The notes beneath the pieces are model-generated. The model was not told where the DNA came from and did no database searches. It saw only the letters and a program-made list of their open reading frames with translations. A stretch of DNA of 6,611 nucleotides from an uncultured Roseburia sp. (GTDB lineage Bacteria > Bacillota > Clostridia > Lachnospirales > Lachnospiraceae). Every line of letters starts with the position of its first letter. Positions within the stretch are counted from its first letter, which is position 1. The DNA lies in the NCBI GenBank assembly GCA_934307185.1, contig CAKRCJ010000122.1:1-6611 (forward strand), given 5' to 3'. Shown here piece after piece: positions 1 to 5,340 of this stretch. The position numbers were made by a program, and so were the translations under genes.

Positions 1-869
1 ACACCGGAAATACCGGAAGCGGAAGTGACAGCAACACCGGAAATGACAGTACAGGAGATACCGGAAACGGAAGTGAAAACAACACCGGAAATGACAGTAC
101 AGGAGATACTGGAAGCGGAAGTGACAGCAATACCGGAAATGACAGTACAGGAGATACCGGAAGCGGAAACGACAGCAATACACAGAGCCCTTCTGCAGAT
201 GTAACAGTTACAACAGATGTGAATGCAACAGTGACAGTTACAACAGCAAACGACTGGAAGAATGTAAAGAACACAGTTGCAAAGACACAGGCCGGAAAGA
301 ACCAGAAAATTAAAGTCACAGCAAAAGATAATAACACTGTGATACCGGCAGATGTATTAAAATCCTTAAAAGGAAAAGATTGTGAGCTTGTAGTTTCCAT
401 GCCAAACGGAGTTACATGGACAATTAATGGAAAATCCATGACAGCAGATGAATTTAATAATATGGATTTAGGCGTAGTATTAAATCAGTCTGATGTACCG
501 GCTGCGCTGGCTGAGAAAACAGCAGCAGGAAAAGACTACATGCAGATGAGCTTAAATTATGATGGAGCATTTGGTTTCGAAGCGGTATTAACAATTCCGG
601 CAGGAAACAATTATTCTGGAATGTATGCAAAGCTTTATTACTATAATGAAGTAACCGGTCGTATGGAATATGTTACTTATGGAAAAGTAGATGCAAATGG
701 AAATGTAGATTTGAAATTTGTACATGCTTCTGACTATATTATCGTATTCGATTCCATCGTACCTGCAGCTACAGGTGACCAGACACCATTTGTAGCAATC
801 ATTTTACTTGTAATGGCAGGCGTTTTACTTATTGCAGCAGCATTACGAAAAAAAATCAGTATGAAATAA
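1..869 (+). CDS. C-terminal part of a repeat-stalk cell-surface protein with membrane anchor (5' end outside window)
   Basis: The reading frame (codons starting at position 3) is open from the left edge to the TAA at 867-869; an ATG at 219 lies inside the gene and has no ribosome binding site, so it is not the start. The visible part has three pieces. First comes a Gly/Asn/Ser/Thr/Asp-rich tandem repeat up to about 185, probably an extended stalk. Next is a beta-rich globular region of roughly 185 residues, including NGVTWTINGKSMTADE and KLYYYNEVTGRMEYVTY and ending in FVHASDYIIVFDS; modules of this look recur at the C-termini of Lachnospiraceae surface proteins, from my memory of the family. 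Last is a PAATGD motif, a 19-residue hydrophobic helix and the basic tail RKKISMK, which suggests anchoring to wall or membrane. The ligand or function of the N-terminal domains is unknown because they lie outside. The next gene follows at once, implying co-transcription. Confidence 0.85.
   Translation, partial: TGNTGSGSDSNTGNDSTGDTGNGSENNTGNDSTGDTGSGSDSNTGNDSTGDTGSGNDSNTQSPSADVTVTTDVNATVTVTTANDWKNVKNTVAKTQAGKNQKIKVTAKDNNTVIPADVLKSLKGKDCELVVSMPNGVTWTINGKSMTADEFNNMDLGVVLNQSDVPAALAEKTAAGKDYMQMSLNYDGAFGFEAVLTIPAGNNYSGMYAKLYYYNEVTGRMEYVTYGKVDANGNVDLKFVHASDYIIVFDSIVPAATGDQTPFVAIILLVMAGVLLIAAALRKKISMK
3..176 (+). repeat. 48-bp in-frame tandem repeat encoding a 16-residue Gly/Ser/Thr/Asp stalk unit
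   Basis: Three complete 48-bp units are visible at 33-80, 81-128 and 129-176, preceded by the last 30 bp of another unit at 3-32. The consensus protein unit is NTGNDSTGDTGSGSDS. Units differ by only a few bases, for example GNGSEN in the first complete unit and GSGNDS in the third, so the array is recent or is kept uniform by recombination. It very likely continues beyond the left edge. The unit lacks hydrophobic and aromatic residues, which fits a flexible, exposed spacer that carries a distal domain away from the cell surface. Confidence 0.95.
762..866 (+). other. C-terminal cell-wall sorting-like signal (PAATGD, hydrophobic helix, basic tail)
   Basis: PAATG is encoded at 762-776 and followed by DQTP, a hydrophobic stretch FVAIILLVMAGVLLIAAAL at 789-845 and the positively charged tail RKKISMK. 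This is the three-part layout of a sortase substrate. The pentapeptide is degenerate: it has Pro and Ala where LPxTG has Leu and Pro. It may be read by a variant sortase or may work only as a membrane anchor. Confidence 0.65.
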
Positions 870-875
870 AGGTGG
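868..875 (+). promoter_or_regulatory. Ribosome binding site that sets the YibE/F start
   Basis: The sequence AAAGGTGG overlaps the TAA of the surface gene (867-869). It abuts the first possible ATG at 876, which leaves no spacer, but lies 9 nt before the in-frame ATG at 885. The start at 885 is therefore preferred, and translation of the two genes is probably coupled. Confidence 0.65.
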
Positions 876-884
876 ATGCAAAAA

Positions 885-2030
885 ATGCATTTCAAAAAAA
901 GTAATTTGCGCAGCCTGGTGCTTATAGCACTGGCTGCCATTACTTTTCTGGCGGTAATTTTTTTCGCTAACAAAGACAGACCTGTATATCGCAGCAGCAA
1001 CACAGCGGGAACAGATTATGAAGTCGGAAAAGTAATCAGAGTAGTAGAAGATGATAAAACAGTTGATGAAAAAATGGACGGCATCTGGCGTGGAAGCATG
1101 GTGCTTGAGGTTGAAATTCTTTCCGGAAAATATAAGGGAGATACTGCAATTGTAGAAAATTATTTCAGTTCCCTTTATAACGTAAGGGTATTAGAAGGAG
1201 ATAAAGTATCGATACGTATTGATACAACCGGAGAAGGAGAATATCAGGTATCGGTTTACAACTATTACCGTGTGCCACAAATTATTATATGTGTAGTTGT
1301 ATTTGCAGCACTGCTGGTGATAATCGGTGGAAAAAAAGGTGCAAAATCTATTGCAGGACTTGCTTTTACAATTGTCTGCATTCTATGGATTTTACTTCCA
1401 CTTTCCCTGAAAGGATTTTCACCACTGCTTGTTACAATTGTGTTAATTTTAATCTGTAATTTCTTTACTTTTTATATATTGGACGGAATACAGATGAAAA
1501 CCACGATTGCTGCAGTGGGAAGTATGTTAGGGGTGCTTTCCGGTGCAATTTTTGCGCTGCTTGCACAGATGGCAATGTCCGTTACTACCTACCAGATGGA
1601 CGAAGCAGAGACATTGCTTTTAATCACAAGTACGACAGACCTTCAGGTAAAAGACCTTTTCTTATGTGGAATTTTAATTTCCTGCATGGGAGCTGTTATG
1701 GACGTATCAATGAGTATCTGCTCCGCAATTGCAGAAATTCATCAGGTACAGCCGTCGCTTGGAACGGGAAAGCTGTTTAAATCCGGTATGAATATCGGCA
1801 GGGATGCAATGGGAACAATGGCAAATACATTGATTTTGGCACTTGCAGGAAATTCCTTAAACATGATGATTATGATTTATTCGTATGATGTCAGCTTCCA
1901 GCAGTTGATGAACACGGATTTCATCGGAATTGAAATCATACAGTGTATTGCCGGAAGTGTGGGAATTGTATTTACTGTTCCACTGGTTGCGTTACTATCA
2001 GCAGCCGTTTTTGGAAGAAAGAAAAAATAA
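885..2030 (+). CDS. YibE/F family multipass membrane protein
   Basis: Integral membrane protein of 381 residues (384 if translation began at the ATG at 876, which is too close to the ribosome binding site). Helix 1 is at about 8-28, followed by a soluble, probably extracytoplasmic, beta-rich domain at about 31-130. It has features such as EVGKVIRVVEDD and YKGDTAIVENYF. About seven further hydrophobic segments fill 131-376, and the protein ends in a basic RKKK tail. Two blocks typical of the YibE/F family are clear: MGAVMDVSMSICSAIAEI (268-285) and GRDAMGTMANTLILALAG (305-322), with conserved acidic residues inside membrane segments that suggest transport or channel activity. The biochemical role of the family is not established. 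Some relatives occur as two adjacent YibE/F genes; no second copy follows here. It is likely co-transcribed with the surface protein gene just upstream. No clear terminator is seen after its stop. Confidence 0.88.
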   Translation: MHFKKSNLRSLVLIALAAITFLAVIFFANKDRPVYRSSNTAGTDYEVGKVIRVVEDDKTVDEKMDGIWRGSMVLEVEILSGKYKGDTAIVENYFSSLYNVRVLEGDKVSIRIDTTGEGEYQVSVYNYYRVPQIIICVVVFAALLVIIGGKKGAKSIAGLAFTIVCILWILLPLSLKGFSPLLVTIVLILICNFFTFYILDGIQMKTTIAAVGSMLGVLSGAIFALLAQMAMSVTTYQMDEAETLLLITSTTDLQVKDLFLCGILISCMGAVMDVSMSICSAIAEIHQVQPSLGTGKLFKSGMNIGRDAMGTMANTLILALAGNSLNMMIMIYSYDVSFQQLMNTDFIGIEIIQCIAGSVGIVFTVPLVALLSAAVFGRKKK

Positions 2031-2032
2031 TC

Positions 2033-2146
2033 TTAGAAAATATATTCCACAGCTATAATTGCAATTCCAAGAATAACAAGTATCACACCGGTTGCCTGGT
2101 TCAATAGTTTGGCAGGTGCTTTATTTGCAAGAAATAATAGCAGGTC
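2033..2146 (-). pseudogene. Remnant of the C-terminus of a small membrane transporter-like protein
   Basis: On the minus strand, codons from 2146 down to a TAA at 2033-2035 encode 37 residues that look like the end of a membrane protein: DLLLFLANKAPAKLLNQATG, followed by the helix GVILVILGIAIIAVEYIF (the G is shared) and the stop. A 'short basic segment, TG, hydrophobic GI-rich helix, end' pattern is seen at the C-termini of LysE-, TauE/SafE- and CcdA-type proteins, but the piece is too short to pick a family. The frame stays open only to a stop at 2210-2212, has no ATG, and the upstream minus-strand sequence in any frame shows no further membrane helices. It is therefore read as a truncated leftover rather than a working gene. 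It lies tail to tail with the YibE/F gene, 2 bp after its stop. Confidence 0.4.
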
Positions 2147-2263
2147 TAAGTCGCTCTGGTTTAAATTATATTTTTTGCACACCGGAGCACAGAAAAATTC
2201 ATATTCTTTTCACTGGTACACAGGTGAGGTTAATGATAGAATATTCATAGACAAAAATTATTT

Positions 2264-2291
2264 TTGATACAAATAGGCAATCACCTATTAA
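2264..2291 (+). promoter_or_regulatory. Candidate promoter of the CBS-HAD operon
   Basis: TTGATA at 2264-2269 resembles a -35 box (TTGACA). It is followed after 16 bp by TATTAA at 2286-2291, which matches TATAAT at four of six positions. The location 30 bp before the CBS start codon is suitable. The -10 box is poor, so this is a tentative call. Confidence 0.4.
2272..2289. repeat. 6-bp inverted repeat inside the candidate promoter
   Basis: AATAGG (2272-2277) and CCTATT (2284-2289) are perfect reverse complements separated by six bases. The pair fills the spacer between the proposed -35 and -10 boxes, which is where a repressor operator would sit. Six-base arms in AT-rich DNA can arise by chance. 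Confidence 0.4.
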
Positions 2292-2320
2292 GATGAAAAT
2301 TCAGAGGAGAACAGCAGAAG

Positions 2321-2752
2321 ATGAATATATTATTTTTTCTGACACCAAAGGAAGAAGTGGCTCATGTAGAAGAAGATGATACTTTAAGACAGGTTGTGGA
2401 GCGGTTAGAATACCACGGTTACACTGCAATCCCGCTTTTATCTACAGACGGCAAGTATATCGGAACAATCACCGAGGGAGATTTACTGTGGGAGATGAAG
2501 GAAAAGGATTTTCCTGATGTCCATCGTATGGAAAAAATACGTATTACAAATGTAAAAAGACGCAGGGACAATGAGGCTGTCAAAGTATCGGAGTCCATGG
2601 AGGATTTGTTTGAAAAAATTACAAATCAGAACTTTGTACCGGTTGTAGATGATAACGGGACATTTATCGGAATTGTCACACGTAAAGATATTCTTCTTTA
2701 TCTTGGGAAGAAACTAAAAAAAGTCGAAGAAGAAAAGCGGGCAGAGGATTAG
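2321..2752 (+). CDS. Stand-alone two-CBS-domain protein
   Basis: Cytosolic protein of 143 residues made almost only of a CBS pair, the module that usually binds adenine nucleotides (AMP, ATP, SAM or cyclic di-AMP) as a regulatory sensor. CBS1 is at about 5-60, with YTAIPLLSTDGKYIGTITEGDLLW (34-57) as its core. CBS2 is at about 76-130, with NFVPVVDDNGTFIGIVTRKD (104-123). The G-x-(I/V)-T-x-x-D segments GTITEGD and GIVTRKD are the usual phosphate/ribose-contacting strand-helix turns. A Lys/Glu-rich tail ends the protein. The length is that of small free-standing CBS proteins such as the cyclic di-AMP-binding DarB/CbpB group, but membership in that group is not shown. The start is supported by AGAGGAGA ten bases upstream. 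The HAD phosphatase gene begins 9 bp after its stop, so the two form an operon and the CBS protein may sense a nucleotide state relevant to the phosphatase. Confidence 0.9.
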   Translation: MNILFFLTPKEEVAHVEEDDTLRQVVERLEYHGYTAIPLLSTDGKYIGTITEGDLLWEMKEKDFPDVHRMEKIRITNVKRRRDNEAVKVSESMEDLFEKITNQNFVPVVDDNGTFIGIVTRKDILLYLGKKLKKVEEEKRAED

Positions 2753-2761
2753 TGTGAGAGT

Positions 2762-3439
2762 ATGCAGAAGAAAAAGTTAAGGGTAAAATGTCTCGTATTA
2801 GACCATGATGATACGGTGGTAAAAAGTACACCGGAAATTAACTTCCCAGCTTTTCTACAGTCGTTAAAGGAACTGCGGAATGGAAGAACCATGAGTTATG
2901 AGCAGTTTGTACAGTATAATTTCAATCCGGGATTTGAGAAACTGTGTACACAGATTTTGCATTATACGCCGGAAGAAGTAACGTATCAGGAAAAAGTGTG
3001 GCAGGAGGCGGCAGCGGTTACAATTCCAAAAGTATATGAAGGATTACCGGAGCTGTTGAATGAATATGTAAAAAACGGTGGAAAAATCTGCGTTTCCTCG
3101 CACTCGATGAAAAAAACGATTGCAAGAGATTACAAAGCAGCGGGACTGCCGGAGCCGGAGCTGATTTTTGACTGGGCATGTCCTGAGGGAAAAAGAAAAC
3201 CACATCCATATGCGTTACAGGAAATTATGCGGCAGTTTCATTTAAAACCGGAAGAACTTCTCATGGTAGATGATTTAAAACCGGGCTATGATATGGCGAA
3301 AGCCTGCGGTGTTCCATTTGCTTGTGCCGGCTGGTCAGATAACCAGATTACGGTTGTGCGTGATTACATGCAGAAATATTGCGATTATTATTTAAAAACG
3401 ACAGATGAGTTAGAAAATATCCTGTATGAGGGGCTGTAA
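2762..3439 (+). CDS. HAD-superfamily hydrolase (phosphoglycolate phosphatase-like)
   Basis: Protein of 225 residues with all four HAD motifs. Motif I is LVLDHDDTVV with nucleophile Asp14 and acid/base Asp16; motif II is ICVSSHS with Ser112/Ser113; motif III is the Lys in KRKPHPY (Lys146); motif IV is LLMVDDLKPG with Asp170/Asp171 for Mg2+. The helical stretch between motifs I and II (about 20-95) is a C1-type cap, placing it with the subfamily I phosphatases that include phosphoglycolate phosphatase and beta-phosphoglucomutase. The cap determines the substrate and I cannot name it. Family activity is hydrolysis of small phosphate esters in the cytosol. The gene lies 9 bp after the CBS gene; its only visible Shine-Dalgarno-like sequence is AGAGGA, 13 bases before the start and inside the CBS gene, so translation is probably coupled. 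The stop codon lies within the terminator stem that follows. Confidence 0.9.
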   Translation: MQKKKLRVKCLVLDHDDTVVKSTPEINFPAFLQSLKELRNGRTMSYEQFVQYNFNPGFEKLCTQILHYTPEEVTYQEKVWQEAAAVTIPKVYEGLPELLNEYVKNGGKICVSSHSMKKTIARDYKAAGLPEPELIFDWACPEGKRKPHPYALQEIMRQFHLKPEELLMVDDLKPGYDMAKACGVPFACAGWSDNQITVVRDYMQKYCDYYLKTTDELENILYEGL

Positions 3440-3458
3440 ATTTACAGCCCCTTTTTTT
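3430..3458 (+). terminator. Intrinsic terminator of the CBS-HAD operon, overlapping the HAD stop codon
   Basis: GGGGCTGTAAA (3430-3440) is followed directly by its exact reverse complement TTTACAGCCCC (3441-3451) and seven T residues (3452-3458). In RNA this gives a GC-rich stem of about eight pairs with an AAAUUU loop. The left arm contains the last two codons and the TAA (3437-3439) of the HAD gene. Confidence 0.95.
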
Positions 3459-3618
3459 GAGGGATGTTATCAATACCCATACACCTTCTTTTTCCATCGG
3501 ATAAAGCGGTAAACAGCGACGAGGAAAAAATGCATTGGAATACAATTGGAAAAGCATATGAAAAAAAGATTAAGGTAAAATTAAGGATAATAACATAGAA
3601 TTCTAAAAATAAATCATA

Positions 3619-3624
3619 TATAAT
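3619..3624 (+). promoter_or_regulatory. Candidate -10 box of the flotillin promoter
   Basis: A perfect TATAAT lies 38 bp before the flotillin ATG, in an A/T-rich stretch downstream of the preceding terminator, so the gene needs its own promoter near here. No good -35 box stands 16-18 bp upstream: the best-placed hexamer, TAGAAT at 3596-3601, matches TTGACA at only three positions. AT-rich DNA yields TATAAT by chance fairly often. Confidence 0.5.
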
Positions 3625-3627
3625 AAA

Positions 3628-3647
3628 ATAATCACACAAATGATTAT
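3628..3647. repeat. 7-bp inverted repeat between the flotillin promoter and ribosome binding site
   Basis: ATAATCA (3628-3634) and TGATTAT (3641-3647) are perfect reverse complements with a six-base spacer. The element begins four bases after the -10 box, covering the expected transcription start, and ends three bases before the AAGGAGG ribosome binding site. It could be an operator or a weak 5' hairpin in the message. Confidence 0.5.
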
Positions 3648-3661
3648 ACAAGGAGGAGTAT

Positions 3662-5173
3662 ATGTTAGAATTCATTCCAGCATCTGCAATTATTGCTATT
3701 GTCATAATTGCGATTATTGTCATTTTCTTAGCCGTCGGCTATGTCAAGGCGCCACCGGATATGGCATTTATTGTTTCCGGTTTCAAGAAGAAATCAAAGA
3801 TTGTAATTGGAAAAGCGACAATCCGGATTCCGTTTTTTGAGCGTCTCGACAAGTTAAACCTGCGTTTAATTCCGATTGACGTAAAAACAAGCAATGCAGT
3901 TCCGACTGCAGATTACATTAATATTAATGTAGATGCGACGGTTAACGTAAAAATCAGCAATGAGCCGGAGAAGCTAAGACTTGCTGCAGAGAATTTTTTA
4001 AATAAGAATACAGAATATATTGCAGGGGTTGCAAGAGAGGTTTTAGAGGGTAATGTACGTGAGATTGTCGGTAAAATGAAGTTAGAGGAGATGGTTTCCG
4101 ACCGTCAGAAGTTTGCAACGCTTGTAAAAGAGAATGCAGAGCCGGATCTTGCAGCAATGGGACTTGATATTATCAGCTTCAATGTGCAGAACTTCGTAGA
4201 TGGTAACGAGGTTATCGAAAATCTCGGTATTGATAATATCGTTAAAATTAAAAAAGCAGCAGCAATCGCAAGGGCAGAGAGCGAAAGAGATATTAAAGTT
4301 GCACAGGCGGCAGCAGATAAAGAGTCCAATGATGCAGCCGTTGCAGCGCAGACCGAGATTGCAAAGAAACAGAACGAACTTGCCATTAAGCGTTCTGAAT
4401 TGCAGCAGGAAGCAGACACGAAAAAGGCGATGGCAGATGCTGCTTACGAGATCCAGAAAGAGGAACAGCGTAAGACAATCGAAGTTACAACTGCAAATGC
4501 AGACATTGCAAAGCAGGAGCGGGAGATTGAATTAAAGCAGAAAGAGGTTGCGGTAAAAGAGCAGGCTCTTGAAGCTGAGGTAAAAAAACAGGCAGAGGCA
4601 GATAAATACGCGGCACAGCAGAAAGCCGATGCGGCTCTTTACCAGAGACAGAAAGAAGCGGAAGCAAAGCAGTTTGAAGCACAGCGTCAGGCGGAGGCAA
4701 GAAAGGCGCAGGCACAGGCAGACCGTTTCGCAAAAGAGCAGGAAGCCGAAGGTATCCGTGCTGTCGGTGAAGCCGAGGCTGCGGCAATTCAGGCAAAAGG
4801 TGTGGCAGAAGCCGAGGCGATGGAGAAAAAAGCGGAAGCTTATGCAAAATACAACAAAGCAGCCGTTGCGGAAATGATGATAAAGGTTCTCCCGGATGTT
4901 GCAGCTAAGATTGCAGAGCCGTTAGGACAGATTGATAAAATTACAATCATTGGCGGTGACGGTGGAAGTAACGGTGTGGAGCAGGTTGCAGGCAATGTCC
5001 CGGCAGTGATGGCAAAGCTGTTTGAAAGCATGAAGGAGGCAACCGGCATTGACCTTGCAGATATTGTAAAAGCAGATACATATGATGCAAAAGTAAACCG
5101 TAATGTGAATGTGAGTGGAATAGATAGCGTTAACCTTGTTGTGAAGGACGAAAAAACAGAGAAAACAGAATAA
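3662..5173 (+). CDS. floT: Flotillin family protein (FloT/YuaG type)
   Basis: Membrane scaffold protein of 503 residues that in Bacillus organises functional membrane microdomains, oligomerising and helping to assemble signalling and secretion complexes. Residues 9-26 form one hydrophobic N-terminal helix. The SPFH/band-7 domain follows at about 28-195, starting at YVKAPPDMAFIVSG and ending around NLGIDNIVKIKKAA. A long Ala/Glu/Lys/Gln-rich coiled coil fills about 196-400, with the EA-type repeats (AEAEAMEKKAEAYAKY near its end) that mark flotillins. The C-terminal part, about 400-503, contains LPDVAAKIAEPLGQIDKITI and a charged end KDEKTEKTE. The length matches YuaG/FloT (about 510) rather than the shorter FloA. 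The start has an excellent AGGAGG five bases away. It is flanked by terminators on both sides, so it is transcribed alone, and no NfeD-type partner is next to it, unlike B. subtilis yuaF-yuaG. The symbol is given by family resemblance. Confidence 0.93.
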   Translation: MLEFIPASAIIAIVIIAIIVIFLAVGYVKAPPDMAFIVSGFKKKSKIVIGKATIRIPFFERLDKLNLRLIPIDVKTSNAVPTADYININVDATVNVKISNEPEKLRLAAENFLNKNTEYIAGVAREVLEGNVREIVGKMKLEEMVSDRQKFATLVKENAEPDLAAMGLDIISFNVQNFVDGNEVIENLGIDNIVKIKKAAAIARAESERDIKVAQAAADKESNDAAVAAQTEIAKKQNELAIKRSELQQEADTKKAMADAAYEIQKEEQRKTIEVTTANADIAKQEREIELKQKEVAVKEQALEAEVKKQAEADKYAAQQKADAALYQRQKEAEAKQFEAQRQAEARKAQAQADRFAKEQEAEGIRAVGEAEAAAIQAKGVAEAEAMEKKAEAYAKYNKAAVAEMMIKVLPDVAAKIAEPLGQIDKITIIGGDGGSNGVEQVAGNVPAVMAKLFESMKEATGIDLADIVKADTYDAKVNRNVNVSGIDSVNLVVKDEKTEKTE

Positions 5174-5181
5174 TATTATGT

Positions 5182-5231
5182 AAACCACAAACTATAAATA
5201 TACGAAAATGCACAAAAATAGTTATTGGTTT
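5182..5231. repeat. Imperfect inverted repeat after the flotillin gene
   Basis: AAACCA (5182-5187) and ACTAT (5191-5195) pair with ATAGT (5218-5222) and TGGTTT (5226-5231), with a three-by-three internal loop and a 22-base apical loop. No T-tract follows directly, so it is not a terminator by itself. It may be an accessory 3' structure just before the main terminator, or chance pairing in AT-rich DNA. Confidence 0.3.
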
Positions 5232-5238
5232 GCAATAA

Positions 5239-5295
5239 AAAAGAACCGCCGCATGAAATTCCAGAGGAAACAGGATTTCATGCAGCGGTTCTTTT
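5239..5295. terminator. Bidirectional intrinsic terminator between convergent flotillin and pyrG genes
   Basis: The left arm is AAAAGAACCGC (5239-5249), C, GCATGAAAT (5251-5259); the right arm is ATTTCATGC (5275-5283), A, GCGGTTCTTTT (5285-5295). Two perfect stretches are separated by one C/A mismatch. With one bulged T, CC/GG pairs extend the stem into the loop. A run of six A (5237-5242) on the left and four T on the right give a U-tract for transcripts from either side. The longer U-tract serves the minus-strand pyrG message, whose stop codon is about 45 bp away. Confidence 0.93.
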
Positions 5296-5340
5296 AATAT
5301 GCTGGAAAAATATTTTATAATATTTCAGCAACAGTAAAAC

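Larger units (their letters stand above)
2147..2320. other. Intergenic region with no gene; leader of the CBS-HAD operon
   Basis: This AT-rich stretch contains only short, stop-interrupted frames on both strands. It holds a weak promoter candidate at 2264-2291 with a palindrome in its spacer, and a ribosome binding site AGAGGAGA at 2303-2310, ten bases before the ATG at 2321. Beyond these I see nothing that can be supported. Confidence 0.6.

Noticed and set aside
3..176. Possible CRISPR array because of regular repeats
   Set aside because: The units are contiguous with no unique spacers, stay in frame and encode a low-complexity protein stalk.
219..869. Reading the surface protein as a complete 216-residue protein that starts at ATG 219
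   Set aside because: The same frame is open to the left edge through a clear coding repeat, and no ribosome binding site precedes 219. It is an internal methionine.
3464..3598. Small plus-strand frame of 44 codons (inner ATG at 3530, 22 codons) after the HAD terminator
   Set aside because: The first ATG has GAGGG directly against it with no spacer, the frame lies right after a strong terminator with no promoter of its own, and the product has no recognisable features. Only a weak GAGG precedes the inner ATG.
4105..4877. Long frames on the minus strand and in another plus frame across the flotillin coiled coil
   Set aside because: They are shadows of the Ala/Glu/Lys/Gln-rich coding sequence: biased composition (Leu/Pro or Arg/Lys/Gln-rich), no ribosome binding sites, and a confident gene on the same DNA.
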